This document shows, one piece after another, positions 50,776-59,528 of a stretch of DNA of 64,000 nucleotides. The translations under genes and the position numbers were made by a program. The DNA comes from Pseudomonas sp. A34-9. GTDB lineage: Bacteria; Pseudomonadota; Gammaproteobacteria; Pseudomonadales; Pseudomonadaceae. The stretch spans positions 5,358,501 to 5,422,500 of the forward strand of contig NZ_CP119967.1 in the NCBI RefSeq assembly GCF_029543085.1. The letters are read 5' to 3'. Within the stretch, counting starts at the first letter, position 1; every line of letters begins with the position of its first letter. The notes under the pieces were generated by a model. That model searched no databases, was not told the origin of the DNA, and worked only from the letters and a program-made list of their open reading frames with translations.

Positions 50776-50880
50776 GCGTTCCCACGCTCTGCGTGGGAAC
50801 GCAGCCGGGGACGCTCTGCGTCCCTTTTGGAACGCGGAGCGTCCCTTGAGGCATTCCCACGCAGAGCGTGGGAACGATCA
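50776..50880. repeat. REPIN, CCCACGCTCTGCGTGGG family (copy 2)
   Basis: CGTTCCCACGCTCTGCGTGG on the left and its reverse complement on the right, with inner inverted arms GACGCTCTGCGTCCC / GGAACGCGGAGCGTCCC. It separates the convergent GDT1 and M48 genes. Confidence 0.85.
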
Positions 50881-50885
50881 CCGAC

Positions 50886-51704
50886 TCAGGATTTAGGAGC
50901 CTGTTCGTACAGCGGCATGACTTTCGGAATCGCCGCCTGCAGCGAGGCAATCCGGCTGGCCGAGGCCGGGTGAGTGCTCATGAACTCCGGCGGCGAACCT
51001 TCCGACGCCTTGCTCATCTTGTTCCACAAGGTGATCGCGGCGTTCGGGTTGTAGCCGGCGCGAGCGGCCAGTTCCAGGCCGATCAGGTCGGCTTCGTTTT
51101 CGTTGGCACGGCTGTTCGGCAGGGTCATGCCGTAGTTGGCCACGGTGTCGGCCAGCGCCAGGCTGTCCTGACCCAGACCGAGCAACGCACCCGCGCCCTG
51201 CTTGGCCATTTCAATCCCGTAAGCCTTCGACATTGCTTCACGACCGTGTTCGCGCAGGGCGTGGGCAATCTCATGGCCCATCACTGCGGCGATTTCATCG
51301 TCAGTCAACTTCAGGCTGTCGATCAGCCCTGTATAGAAAATGATCTTGCCGCCAGGACCACAGTTGGCGTTGAGCTCATCGCTCTTGATCAGATTGACTT
51401 CCCACTGCCATTGCGCCGCATCCGGACGGAAGTTCGGCGCCTGGGCGATCAGGCGGTTGGCAATCGCCTGAACCCGCTTGGCCTCGGGGCTGGTCTTGTC
51501 CAGCACACCCTTGCTGGAGGCCTCGCCGACGGTCTTCTGATACGACTGGGCATACATCTGGTCGACCTCTTGCGAGGACAGCATGCTGAACATGTACTGC
51601 TTGCGCTCCACACCCACGGCACCGCCGCTGGTGGTGTTGACCGACTGACAACCGGCCAGCAACAGCGCTGCGCTCAGTGCACTTACAACCAATGTCTTGT
51701 TCAT
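50886..51704 (-). CDS. M48-family zinc metalloprotease lipoprotein
   Basis: 272 residues. Lipobox LLAGC (Cys19), zinc site HEIAH at 144-148 and the third ligand in ENEAD at 202-206. It resembles LoiP/YggG-type periplasmic M48 lipoproteins of the outer membrane. Downstream partner genes are absent, and substrates are unknown. Confidence 0.93.
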   Translation of the reverse strand: MNKTLVVSALSAALLLAGCQSVNTTSGGAVGVERKQYMFSMLSSQEVDQMYAQSYQKTVGEASSKGVLDKTSPEAKRVQAIANRLIAQAPNFRPDAAQWQWEVNLIKSDELNANCGPGGKIIFYTGLIDSLKLTDDEIAAVMGHEIAHALREHGREAMSKAYGIEMAKQGAGALLGLGQDSLALADTVANYGMTLPNSRANENEADLIGLELAARAGYNPNAAITLWNKMSKASEGSPPEFMSTHPASASRIASLQAAIPKVMPLYEQAPKS

Positions 51705-51747
51705 TCAAAAACTCCCTGAAAACCTGCCGCGTATCCTAGGCGGGTAA

Positions 51748-51768
51748 TTGTATCGACGCTAGATACAA
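51748..51768. promoter_or_regulatory. Inverted repeat between M48 and chemoreceptor genes
   Basis: TTGTATC, seven bases, GATACAA: a perfect dyad with 7-bp arms. It lies in the 263-base divergent gap and could be an operator for either gene. No matching regulator is encoded adjacent. Confidence 0.45.
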
Positions 51769-51967
51769 CGGACGTGTTGCAGCGACTTTCAGACGCTTCC
51801 CACTTGAGCTGTCGTAAAAAATTCACAGCGATCGCCAGGCCCGCAGCAACTGCGTCGCGCACCGATCCATTTGCGACATCGGCTTTCAATTGCACCGGCT
51901 CGCACTCATGGCCCGATGCCGACTGCCGATACATCAGCGCAGACGTCCTCTTGCGTGCGGAGCTCCC

Positions 51968-54109
51968 ATGAAGTTCAAGTCGATCCAGTTTTCCGTCGCC
52001 GCCCTGGCCGGCGCCATCGTGCTTAGCGTGGTGGTCGCGCTGGTGCTGTATGCGCTGTTTTCCGGCGCCCGTACTCAAGAGATGGTGCAACAGCGCACCC
52101 AGGCCCAGTTCGAGCAAGTCATCGAACAGCGCCTGACGTCGCTGGCACAAACCCAGGTCAGCCAGATCCAGCGCGAACTCGAAGCGCCGCTGCTGATTGC
52201 CGGTGGGCTGGTGCGGGTCAACGCCCTGCTCGGCACGCCCGACGCCGATGGCCAGCCGCGCTTGAACGTCAGCCGCGAGCAACTGATCAGCCTGATCAAG
52301 GAGAACGTCGAAAAGAACCCGAAAATTCTCGGCACCTACATCGGCTGGGAAAAAAATGCCCTCGACCACAATGACGCGGCCTATGTCGGCACCCGCGTGG
52401 TCGGTATCGACGCGGCCAACGGGCGCTTCCTGCCGTGGTGGTTCCGCAACGACGACGGCAGCCTGGGCCTCGACAAACTGGTCGACGTCGACGACCAGAA
52501 GACCCTGTCCACCGGCGTGCGCGCCAGCGAGTATTACTTGTGTTCGAAAGAGAGCAAAAAAGCCTGCGTGATTGATCCGGCGCCGTACAAGGTCGGCGAC
52601 AAGATCGTCATGCTCGCCTCCTTCATTGAACCGATCATGCTCAACGGCACCTTCCAGGGCATCGTCGGCGCCGACCTGTCGGTGAACTTCATTCAGGAAA
52701 TGCTCCTCGCCGCCAACCAGAAGCTCTACAGCGGAGCCGGGCAAATGGCCCTGATCGGCGGCAACGGCCGGATCGTTGCCTACACCCAGGACGCCAGCAA
52801 GTTCGGCGAAAAAGTCAGCGACATCCTCGACGCCGAGCAGATTGCCAACATGGCCAATCTCAAACGCGGCGAAGTGACTTACTCCGTCAACAAAGACAAG
52901 GGCCGCATCGAGCTGTACCTGCCGTTCGGCATCGGCCAGACCGACGCACGCTGGACATTGATGCTGCAACTGCCGCTCAACGCGGTGATGGCGGATCTGC
53001 AAAAACTGCAGGCCGACCTCGATGCCGAACGCAAGTCCGACACGTTCGGCATGGCCATGGTCGGTCTGATCATCGCCGGCATTGGCTTGCTGGTGATCTG
53101 GCTGGTCGGCCACGGCATCGCCCGACCGCTGAAGCAAATGGTCGCCATGCTTAATGACATCGCTCAAGGTGAAGGTGATCTGACCCGACGCCTGAGCAGC
53201 GACCGCAGTGATGAACTGGGTTCGATCGCCAAGGGCTTCAATACCTTCCTCGCCAAATTGCAGGCGATGATCACCCAAGTGGTGACGTCGGTGCAGAGCG
53301 TCAGCGATTCTTCGGAGCACACCGCCGACATCGCCATTCGCACCAACATCGGTATCCAGAAACAAATGGCCGAGATCGATCAGGTCGCCACGGCGGTGCA
53401 GGAAATGACCGCCACCGCCCAGGATGTCGCGCGCAATGCGACGCAGGCAGCCCAAGCGGCCGGCCATGCTGATCAGGCGGCCAGTCAGGGCATGCAGATC
53501 GTCCGTGATACATCGAACTCGATCGGCGTATTGGCAGTGGAAATCGGCAAGGCGGTGGACGTGGTGCAGACGTTGGCCAAGGACAGCGAGAACATCAACG
53601 CGATCCTCACGGCGATTCGCGCGATTGCCGAGCAGACCAACCTGTTGGCCCTGAACGCGGCGATTGAAGCAGCGCGTGCCGGTGAGCAAGGTCGCGGCTT
53701 TGCTGTCGTGGCCGACGAGGTGCGCAATCTGGCGCAAAAAACGCAGAAAGCCACCGAAGAAATCCAGACGATGATCCAGCAACTGCAACAGGGCACCCGC
53801 GATGTCGTGCGGGTCATGGAAGACAGCCAGAACCGCACCGACGAAAGCGTGCAGCACGCGGCGAAAGCGGCACAAGCGCTGGAGACGATTACTCAGGCAG
53901 TGTCGGTGATCAACGACATGAATACGCAGATTGCCAGTGCCGCCGAAGAGCAGAGCGCGGTGGCCGATGATATCAACCGTAACGTGATCAATATCGGGCA
54001 AGTGGCGAATGAAGTGGCGGGGGGTGCGGATGAGTCGAGTTCGGCGAGTGCGGATTTGACCAAGCTGGCGGAGCAGCAGCGGCGGTTGATCAATCAGTTC
54101 AAGGTCTGA
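51968..54109 (+). CDS. Methyl-accepting chemotaxis protein with Cache sensor
   Basis: 713 residues: membrane helix at about 9-33, a periplasmic double-Cache domain (about 40-355, with [20 protein letters not shown] and [18 protein letters not shown]), second helix (about 360-382), HAMP, then the MCP signalling domain with hairpin tip [20 protein letters not shown]. Ligand unknown; dCache receptors of pseudomonads bind amino acids, amines or organic acids. ATG 51968 gives the correct short cytoplasmic N-terminus; the frame opens 26 codons earlier. Confidence 0.94.
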   Translation: MKFKSIQFSVAALAGAIVLSVVVALVLYALFSGARTQEMVQQRTQAQFEQVIEQRLTSLAQTQVSQIQRELEAPLLIAGGLVRVNALLGTPDADGQPRLNVSREQLISLIKENVEKNPKILGTYIGWEKNALDHNDAAYVGTRVVGIDAANGRFLPWWFRNDDGSLGLDKLVDVDDQKTLSTGVRASEYYLCSKESKKACVIDPAPYKVGDKIVMLASFIEPIMLNGTFQGIVGADLSVNFIQEMLLAANQKLYSGAGQMALIGGNGRIVAYTQDASKFGEKVSDILDAEQIANMANLKRGEVTYSVNKDKGRIELYLPFGIGQTDARWTLMLQLPLNAVMADLQKLQADLDAERKSDTFGMAMVGLIIAGIGLLVIWLVGHGIARPLKQMVAMLNDIAQGEGDLTRRLSSDRSDELGSIAKGFNTFLAKLQAMITQVVTSVQSVSDSSEHTADIAIRTNIGIQKQMAEIDQVATAVQEMTATAQDVARNATQAAQAAGHADQAASQGMQIVRDTSNSIGVLAVEIGKAVDVVQTLAKDSENINAILTAIRAIAEQTNLLALNAAIEAARAGEQGRGFAVVADEVRNLAQKTQKATEEIQTMIQQLQQGTRDVVRVMEDSQNRTDESVQHAAKAAQALETITQAVSVINDMNTQIASAAEEQSAVADDINRNVINIGQVANEVAGGADESSSASADLTKLAEQQRRLINQFKV

Positions 54110-54120
54110 AAAGCGCAAAG

Positions 54121-54314
54121 CCCCTCACCCTAACCCTCCCGAAACGTCGGACCGCCCAGAGGGAGAGGGGACTGATTGCGGGATGCTTAAGGAATACGCC
54201 GACCTGAAAGATACTCGCTGAATCCATAATCGACTCGATGCATCAGGTCGGTAGATCACTCGAGACAACTCGGTCGGCCCCCTCTACCTCCGGGAGAGGG
54301 CTGGGGTGAGGGGC
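54121..54314. repeat. Inverted-end element, CCCTCACCCTAACCCTC family (copy 1)
   Basis: Left end CCCCTCACCCTAACCCTCCC, right end GGGAGAGGGCTGGGGTGAGG, nearly complementary. The first ~50 bases (through CGAAACGTCGGACCGCCC) match copy 2 at 57527-57702 closely; the interiors diverge. No open reading frame. It looks like a small non-autonomous inverted-repeat element. Confidence 0.75.
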
Positions 54315-54330
54315 TTTTGATCTGCCCCAG

Positions 54331-54954
54331 TCAACCCGGGGTCAGACACTCCGGCCCATTGAGCTTCGGATCATTGATCAAATTCGCCAGCACCCGCTCA
54401 CGCAACGCCGCCGGTTCACTGGCCAGCAAGCCCTGCAACACATGCAACGGCGTCTCGGGATCGAGCCACGCCGCCTGCCCCGCCTCATCGAGAATCAACG
54501 GCCGCCGCTGACTCGACGCCGGCTGCGTAATCACCGCCGTGCTCAACCAGACCTGCTCCTGCACCGGATACGCTTCCCAGATCGCCGCAAAAAACAGCGA
54601 AGCGCCCTCCCCCGGCGTCAGCCAGTACGGCCGCTTGCGCTGCGTTCCGCGCCATTCGTAGAAACCATTCGCCGGCAGCAGGCAGCGACGCTGGCGCAGT
54701 GCCTCACGAAACATCGGTTGCTCAGCCACGGTTTCCGCACGGGCATGCGCCGGCGTCTTCGACAAATCGGTCAGCCACGGCGGCGTCAGTCCCCAACGGG
54801 CGCGGGCCAGGGTGCGCTCACCGTCTTCACCGGCACGCAGCATCAACACCGAATCATTGGGGGAAATGTTCCACTGCGCCTGTTGATCGGCGGGAAAACC
54901 TGGCAGGGCCGCAAAATCACGGTTCCAGCGAAACAGGGCATAACGTCCACACAT
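54331..54954 (-). CDS. SOS response-associated peptidase-like (SRAP/YedK/HMCES) protein
   Basis: 207 residues starting MCGRYALF, so the catalytic Cys2 becomes the mature N-terminus. Glu100 in NGFYEWRG matches the second active-site residue. The third, normally Asn in the NAR motif, is His70 (AHARAETV), and the usual HDRMP histidine motif is replaced by SQRRPLIL (148-155). SRAP proteins form a thiazolidine crosslink to abasic sites in single-stranded DNA. Forms a minus-strand cluster with the next two small genes. Confidence 0.88.
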   Translation of the reverse strand: MCGRYALFRWNRDFAALPGFPADQQAQWNISPNDSVLMLRAGEDGERTLARARWGLTPPWLTDLSKTPAHARAETVAEQPMFREALRQRRCLLPANGFYEWRGTQRKRPYWLTPGEGASLFFAAIWEAYPVQEQVWLSTAVITQPASSQRRPLILDEAGQAAWLDPETPLHVLQGLLASEPAALRERVLANLINDPKLNGPECLTPG

Positions 54955-54990
54955 GGGGCAACACGACTCTGAAGTAAAACGAAGCTCAGC

Positions 54991-55251
54991 CTAACAGACC
55001 AGCGTCCCGGGAAAGCTCTCCGGTTCATCGCCGGGCAGCGGCAGCGCGGCATTGTACGCGGTGATCAGCTCACGGGCGTATTCGGCCTGATCGTTATCCA
55101 CCGACAGCCCGAGCAGGCCGAAGATCGGCAGCTCACCGGTGCCGCCAAGCAAATCGCGGCCGACCAGATGCGCTTCGATGCCCTCGCTGGCGAGCATGCC
55201 CTTGAGCATTTCACCTTCCATCAGGTTTTCCGGATCGTAGATTCGCTGCAT
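54991..55251 (-). CDS. DUF2007 family protein
   Basis: An 86-residue protein starting MQRIYDPENLMEGEMLKGML, the DUF2007 pattern, with EGIEAHLVGRDLLGGTGELP in the middle. The fold is that of small PII-like/ACT-like signalling domains by family description; no function is established. It lies nine bases after the CPXCG gene. Confidence 0.85.
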   Translation of the reverse strand: MQRIYDPENLMEGEMLKGMLASEGIEAHLVGRDLLGGTGELPIFGLLGLSVDNDQAEYARELITAYNAALPLPGDEPESFPGTLVC

Positions 55252-55260
55252 GGGCGCGCC

Positions 55261-55443
55261 TCACTCGTTTTCGCTGAACACTTCCAGAAACCAGTCCTCT
55301 CCGTGGACCTGCAATACAAACGTGATTGGCCGGCAACACACCTGACAATCTTCGATATAGGTCTGATCGCCGCCGGACAGGTCCACTGACGTCTCGACCG
55401 CTTCCCCACAATAAGGACATTCGTATTCAGCAGGTTCCAGCAT
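55261..55443 (-). CDS. CPXCG-motif cysteine-rich small protein
   Basis: 60 residues with two Cys pairs, ECPYCGEA and DCQVCCRP, a likely zinc ribbon. The family (named after CPXCG) is of unknown function and is regularly found next to DUF2007 genes in pseudomonads, as here. Confidence 0.87.
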   Translation of the reverse strand: MLEPAEYECPYCGEAVETSVDLSGGDQTYIEDCQVCCRPITFVLQVHGEDWFLEVFSENE

Positions 55444-55582
55444 CGCGGTCTCCCAAGTGACTTGTGCGTATAATCGCCGGTCTATTTGCAGGGCTATTTT
55501 TGTCTGGCTACTTTTTCAGACCGTGCCCCGCGGGTTTTCGATCAAAACCTTTACTTACCCTAGCCGTTTCCAACAAGAGAGC

Positions 55583-56749
55583 ATGATGGGCGAATTCGAT
55601 GCCATCCGACCTTACGACGACAGCGAAGTACCTGTGGTACTGGCAAGACTGCTTGGCGACAAGGCGTTTCTAGATATCCTCACCCACTTCCGCTTCCCGC
55701 GTTTTGCCGGTGCCTTCGGCTGGATGCTCAAACCACTTATAGCCCATCGGCTGCGTCGTGAGTTCGCCGACGTGACCTCGGTGGCGACGTTGCAGGACAA
55801 GGTCGAGTCCTACGTCGACCACACCATCGAGCGCGCCACCGACGGCGTGACCTACACCGGTGTCGAGCAATTCAAGTCGGGCAGCGCCTATCTGTTCATC
55901 GCCAACCACCGCGACATCGTGATGGACCCGGCCTTCGTCAACTACGCCGTGTACCACGCCGGCCTGCCGACGCCGCGCATCGCGATCGGCGACAACCTGC
56001 TGCAGAAGCCGTTCGTCAGCGACCTGATGCGTTTGAACAAGAGCTTTATCGTTCACCGTTCGATCACCGGCCGTCGCGAAAAAATGGCTGCGTATCAACT
56101 GTTGTCGGCGTACATCAACCACTCGATCCGCAACGATTGCGCCTCGATCTGGATCGCTCAGGCAGAAGGTCGGGCGAAGGACGGCGATGACCGCACCGAG
56201 TCGGCGATCCTCAAGATGTTCCACATGAGCCGCAAGGACGAGCCGTTCGGCGAGGTCATCCGTTCGCTGAACGTCACCCCGGTGTCGATCAGCTACGAAT
56301 ACGACCCGTGCGACCAGGCCAAGGCCCGTGAGCTGTACATCCGCGCCACCACCGGAACCTACGCGAAAGCGCCGGGTGAGGACGATGTGAGCATTGCCAA
56401 GGGCATCACCGGCTACAAGGGCCGCGTGCACGTGAACTTCGCCGCGCCAATCACCGAGCTGTTTGAAGACACCAAGCAATTGGCGGTCGAAATGGACAAG
56501 CAGATTCTCGGCGGTTACCGCTTGTTCCCGGTGCATTACCTGGCGTATGCCCAGTGGGCTGACACCGATCCGCAGTTGAATGTGCCGAAGGCTGCCGAGG
56601 TGTTCCCGGCGGATGAACTGGCCAAGGCGCAGGAAGAGTGGCAGAGCCGACTGGACGCTTGCCCTGAGGAACATCGTCCGTATCTGGTGCTGCAATATGC
56701 GACGCCGGTGCGCAATCAGTTCCGGGTCAAGGCTGGGTTGCCGCTGTAA
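55583..56749 (+). CDS. Acyltransferase, PlsC-like
   Basis: 388 residues from ATG 55583 (MMGEFDAIRPYDD); the second Met is an equal choice. The acyltransferase motif reads IANHRDIVMDPAF. The His-to-Asp distance is H-x5-D if the last Asp is used, or the Asp right after Arg may serve; classical PlsC has H-x4-D. Further conserved blocks include KSFIVHRSITGRREK and IWIAQAEGRAKDG. Usually annotated as 1-acylglycerol-3-phosphate acyltransferase; actual substrate uncertain. Confidence 0.85.
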   Translation: MMGEFDAIRPYDDSEVPVVLARLLGDKAFLDILTHFRFPRFAGAFGWMLKPLIAHRLRREFADVTSVATLQDKVESYVDHTIERATDGVTYTGVEQFKSGSAYLFIANHRDIVMDPAFVNYAVYHAGLPTPRIAIGDNLLQKPFVSDLMRLNKSFIVHRSITGRREKMAAYQLLSAYINHSIRNDCASIWIAQAEGRAKDGDDRTESAILKMFHMSRKDEPFGEVIRSLNVTPVSISYEYDPCDQAKARELYIRATTGTYAKAPGEDDVSIAKGITGYKGRVHVNFAAPITELFEDTKQLAVEMDKQILGGYRLFPVHYLAYAQWADTDPQLNVPKAAEVFPADELAKAQEEWQSRLDACPEEHRPYLVLQYATPVRNQFRVKAGLPL

Positions 56750-56760
56750 AACAACGGCAA

Positions 56761-56835
56761 GATCAAAAGATCGCCGCCTGCGGCAGTGCCTGCATGAGAT
56801 TCGTGTAGGCGCTGCCGCAGGCGGCGATCTTTTGC
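56761..56835. repeat. REPIN, GCTGCGATC family variant (copy 6)
   Basis: GATCAAAAGATCGCCGCCTG with CGGCAGTGCCTGC, and GTAGGCGCTGCCGCAGGCGG with CGATCTTTTG. Here the core reads GGCGGCGATC instead of GGCTGCGATC on both arms, a compensated change. Confidence 0.82.
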
Positions 56836-56837
56836 TT

Positions 56838-57119
56838 TTAGAAGCGCGTACTGATCCAGGAAACGATCAGCGCCAGGCCCAGGCAGGCAAAACCGAAACG
56901 ATAGAAAAACCGGTTCATGCGCAAGGTCGCCCAATCCAGAATCGGCTCGGCATTCGGCTGCGCCTGGCGCTGGGCGGCAATGCTGGCCATCGCGCGTTGT
57001 TCACGGCGGCGGGTCGCGTGCAACAGCCAACTGCCCGGAAACGCCAACAACAGCGCCAGCAGATTGATCAATTTGGCGGGATGGGCGGTAAACAGCGTCA
57101 TCAAGTGCAGCGACATCAC
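56838..57119 (-). CDS. Small membrane protein of unknown function
   Basis: 93 residues with two hydrophobic segments (about 16-35 LINLLALLLAFPGSWLLHA and 72-90 FYRFGFACLGLALIVSWIS) and a basic middle. I do not recognise a family. The start could be either of two adjacent ATGs. Confidence 0.7.
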   Translation of the reverse strand: MMSLHLMTLFTAHPAKLINLLALLLAFPGSWLLHATRRREQRAMASIAAQRQAQPNAEPILDWATLRMNRFFYRFGFACLGLALIVSWISTRF

Positions 57120-57297
57120 AGACCTCTATCTGAACCGGTGTGGCAGACGCCAGATCGACGACTGCGGCGCGGATTCTACCCAAACCTCGCCACCCTGCCC
57201 CAGCCTTTGCGACAAATTACCTGACAATCGACCGATGGCTGTCCTGTGTCACGGCATCGTCATGTGGATAGGCCACCCTGCGCGCCTCGAAACACAC

Positions 57298-57516
57298 ATG
57301 GAATGCGACATGCTTCACGCTGAAAACCAGGACCGTCTGTACCTCATCACACCTTACGACGAACAACAGAGTCTCGTCGGCAGCCTTGCCTTCAATGTCC
57401 AGGATCGCCATTGGCTGGTGTATTGCGCGCTGGGCGGGCATCAGCATGCGGATTTGCCCGAGACTGATTTGCTGACGGGCGTGAGCGTTCTCGATTTCTA
57501 CTCACAGGCCGCCTAA
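57298..57516 (+). CDS. Hypothetical small protein
   Basis: 72 residues from ATG 57298 (MECDMLHAENQDRLYLIT). It has no obvious membrane segment or motif. No clear ribosome binding site stands out; ATGs at 57262 and 57310 are alternatives. The codon pattern looks coding, and the opposite strand is less convincing. Confidence 0.6.
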   Translation: MECDMLHAENQDRLYLITPYDEQQSLVGSLAFNVQDRHWLVYCALGGHQHADLPETDLLTGVSVLDFYSQAA

Positions 57517-57526
57517 AAGCAAAAGC

Positions 57527-57702
57527 ACCCTCACCCTAGCCCTCCCGAAACGTCGGACCGCCCGTAGGGAGAGGTGACTGACCGGGTTGTTTGGTCGAAA
57601 TACATCGACCTGAAACTTCGAGGTGGATGTAGATCTCGAGAACAACGCAAATCGGCTCCCTTCCCCCTCTCCCCCTTGGGGGAGAGGGCTGGGGTGAGGG
57701 GG
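57527..57702. repeat. Inverted-end element, CCCTCACCCTAGCCCTC family (copy 2)
   Basis: Left end CACCCTCACCCTAGCCCTCC, right end GGGAGAGGGCTGGGGTGAGG. Shares GAAACGTCGGACCGCCC and GGGAGAGG with copy 1 at 54121-54314. About 175 bases, no open reading frame. Confidence 0.75.
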
Positions 57703-57743
57703 ATCGATTTCCCATACGACACAAATTCCAACCCTGACACCCA

Positions 57744-57782
57744 CAAAAAAGCCCGAAACCATAACTGGTCCGGGCTTTTTTC
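57744..57782. terminator. Terminator of the YajG-like lipoprotein gene
   Basis: Stem AAAAAGCCCG / CGGGCTTTTT with a loop that can also pair partly (ACC/GGT). It is symmetrical and may serve both strands. Confidence 0.82.
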
Positions 57783-57797
57783 ACATCCGTCGAAAAC

Positions 57798-58382
57798 TTA
57801 CTCGCCGAGCACCTGACCCACAGTCGGGTCCTTGAACAGACGCGTCAGCGCATCGCTCAACACATCGCTGACCAGTTTGGTGTTGGTTTCCTGGTTCGGC
57901 GCCATGCCGAAACGCTGGTCCAGCGACGCACCGTAACGGCCGCTGTAGCGACGGTTGGCGTTCTGTACATCGGAGCGGAAGGTCGCGCCGATGGTTGCTT
58001 CAGTCACGTACATGCCCTCTTTCGGCGACTGATACTTCAGCTCGGCCAGGGTCACGGTCAGTTGCGGAGCGTTTGGCGCGTTGTTGGTCGGGGTGAAGCC
58101 GAGCAGACGCACGGCGGCTTCAGCCTGAGCCTGCAACTTCGGCAGGATCTGCTCGCGCTGCACGGTGATGGCGCTGGTTTCCGGGTACAGGCCGCCACGG
58201 GTGCCCAACGTTGGCGACGGACGACCGTCAACCACACGAACGACGACTGGCTGGCCACGGCCGACGGCTGCCAGCTGAGTGGTCAGCTTCGGCTCCGGGC
58301 TCAGTTGTTGCGGGCTGTGGGCGCAGCCGGCCAGGGTCAAACCGGCCACAGTGATCAAACCGAACAACAGGCGTTGCAACAT
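57798..58382 (-). CDS. YajG-like lipoprotein
   Basis: 194 residues from ATG 58380-58382. Lipobox LTLAGC (Cys20) and a body resembling the YajG family: VVVRVVDGRPSPTLGTRGGL and a C-terminal LVSDVLSDALTRLFKD. Function unknown. The frame continues 35 codons upstream without signal-like sequence, so the internal ATG is preferred. Confidence 0.85.
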   Translation of the reverse strand: MLQRLLFGLITVAGLTLAGCAHSPQQLSPEPKLTTQLAAVGRGQPVVVRVVDGRPSPTLGTRGGLYPETSAITVQREQILPKLQAQAEAAVRLLGFTPTNNAPNAPQLTVTLAELKYQSPKEGMYVTEATIGATFRSDVQNANRRYSGRYGASLDQRFGMAPNQETNTKLVSDVLSDALTRLFKDPTVGQVLGE

Positions 58383-58586
58383 GCTCTTCTCTCCAGAATC
58401 AGGCACAAACAGGCCGGCAGTATAGCGGTGGGCCACTGCGGGTAACCAGCGCCCGGCAGCGAATACTGAAATGTCTGACAAACCCATGGGAAAGCGGTTC
58501 CTGTCACAGATTATTCACCCGGCATACACGCTCACGTCACGGCGCATTAGCAACCTTGCAATCAGTCCCCCACAAGGTACTCAATC

Positions 58587-58820
58587 ATGCGTTATCTGAT
58601 CTCGTTGTTCGCGCCACGCCCGCTACACCGCAGCTTCGCCCTGCTCGATCGCAACGGTCATTGCCAGGCATTCAAGCAGTGCAGCCTGCAGCCAATGGGC
58701 GACGGTTGGGTGGAAATCGAAGAAATCCGCCTCAACTGGTTGCACCAGCCTCTGCCCGCCAGCGCCCGCGTCATAGCGTCGCAGCCCCACGCACGGGTGC
58801 AGGCGATGTTGAGCATCTGA
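58587..58820 (+). CDS. Hypothetical small protein
   Basis: 77 residues, MRYLISLFAPRPLHRSFALL at the start. It contains no motif I can name. AAGGTA lies a few bases ahead of the ATG, and codon use matches neighbours. Unknown function. Confidence 0.65.
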   Translation: MRYLISLFAPRPLHRSFALLDRNGHCQAFKQCSLQPMGDGWVEIEEIRLNWLHQPLPASARVIASQPHARVQAMLSI

Positions 58821-59528
58821 CCGGATGCCTAATAAAAGTCATTAAACACGAGCAACTGCGCGCATTTCTTCGATACAATCTCCCCCCGATTATAAGGACG
58901 TCTCCTGATCGGGCCCCGCAACAGCGTCAATGCGCATGCATCGACACCCAAAATCGCCCACAGAGAGCCGCCCACACAGATCGAGTGAAGTTGGCGCGCT
59001 TGCCTGTTCTTCCGGCAAAAACCCCGCTTTTCGCGAATCTGCAGAGCTGTCATGACGCTCGGCCACCGCGTTGTTTTGCCTTTGCGGGCAAGGTGCCAGG
59101 CCTGGACAGCCCTTTTTTGAGGTTCACGTCTTCAAAAGAGCGTGAAAAAAACGGGTTTTCACAACTTCACAAGAGTGTGGCGAGCAAATGAAAAGTTTTG
59201 CGTCTGAACATGCACCATTAGCGTCTGAAACAGCCCAACGACACAGGACCGGGTATACCTCGAATATCGGAGCCTGAAGCCTGTCCGCTACGGATTTGGT
59301 TGCACAAAAACGGATGTCTCGACCATAAGTCGAATTGCCAGCCGCGTGCTGAAATGAGTTCATGGAGCTCTTGAAGCCAGGCCGCACGCATCCGTCGAAG
59401 TTGCGAAAAATTGCGAAGATTCGGACATGGCGACCTGACCACGGATAGCCTGGACACAATTGATCTGTCCCGGAACGCCTGGCAGCCATGCCGACAATTT
59501 GGTGCTGCAGATTTTGGAGACGCGTTAA
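58821..59528 (+). other. Long leader/intergenic region upstream of mqo
   Basis: About 700 bases without a supported gene. It includes a direct repeat GCGTCTGAA at 59200-59208 and 59221-59229 (21 bases apart) and a short phased repeat TTGCGAA at 59401 and 59411. Promoter and regulatory sites of mqo are expected here; I cannot place them with confidence. Confidence 0.5.

Noticed and set aside
50776..50880. Repeat after the GDT1 gene as an intrinsic terminator
   Set aside because: It matches the REPIN family at 21713-21824 and lacks a U-run.
51701..54118. 805-codon minus-strand frame opposite the chemoreceptor
   Set aside because: Shadow of the MCP gene, whose Cache, HAMP and signalling motifs are unmistakable.
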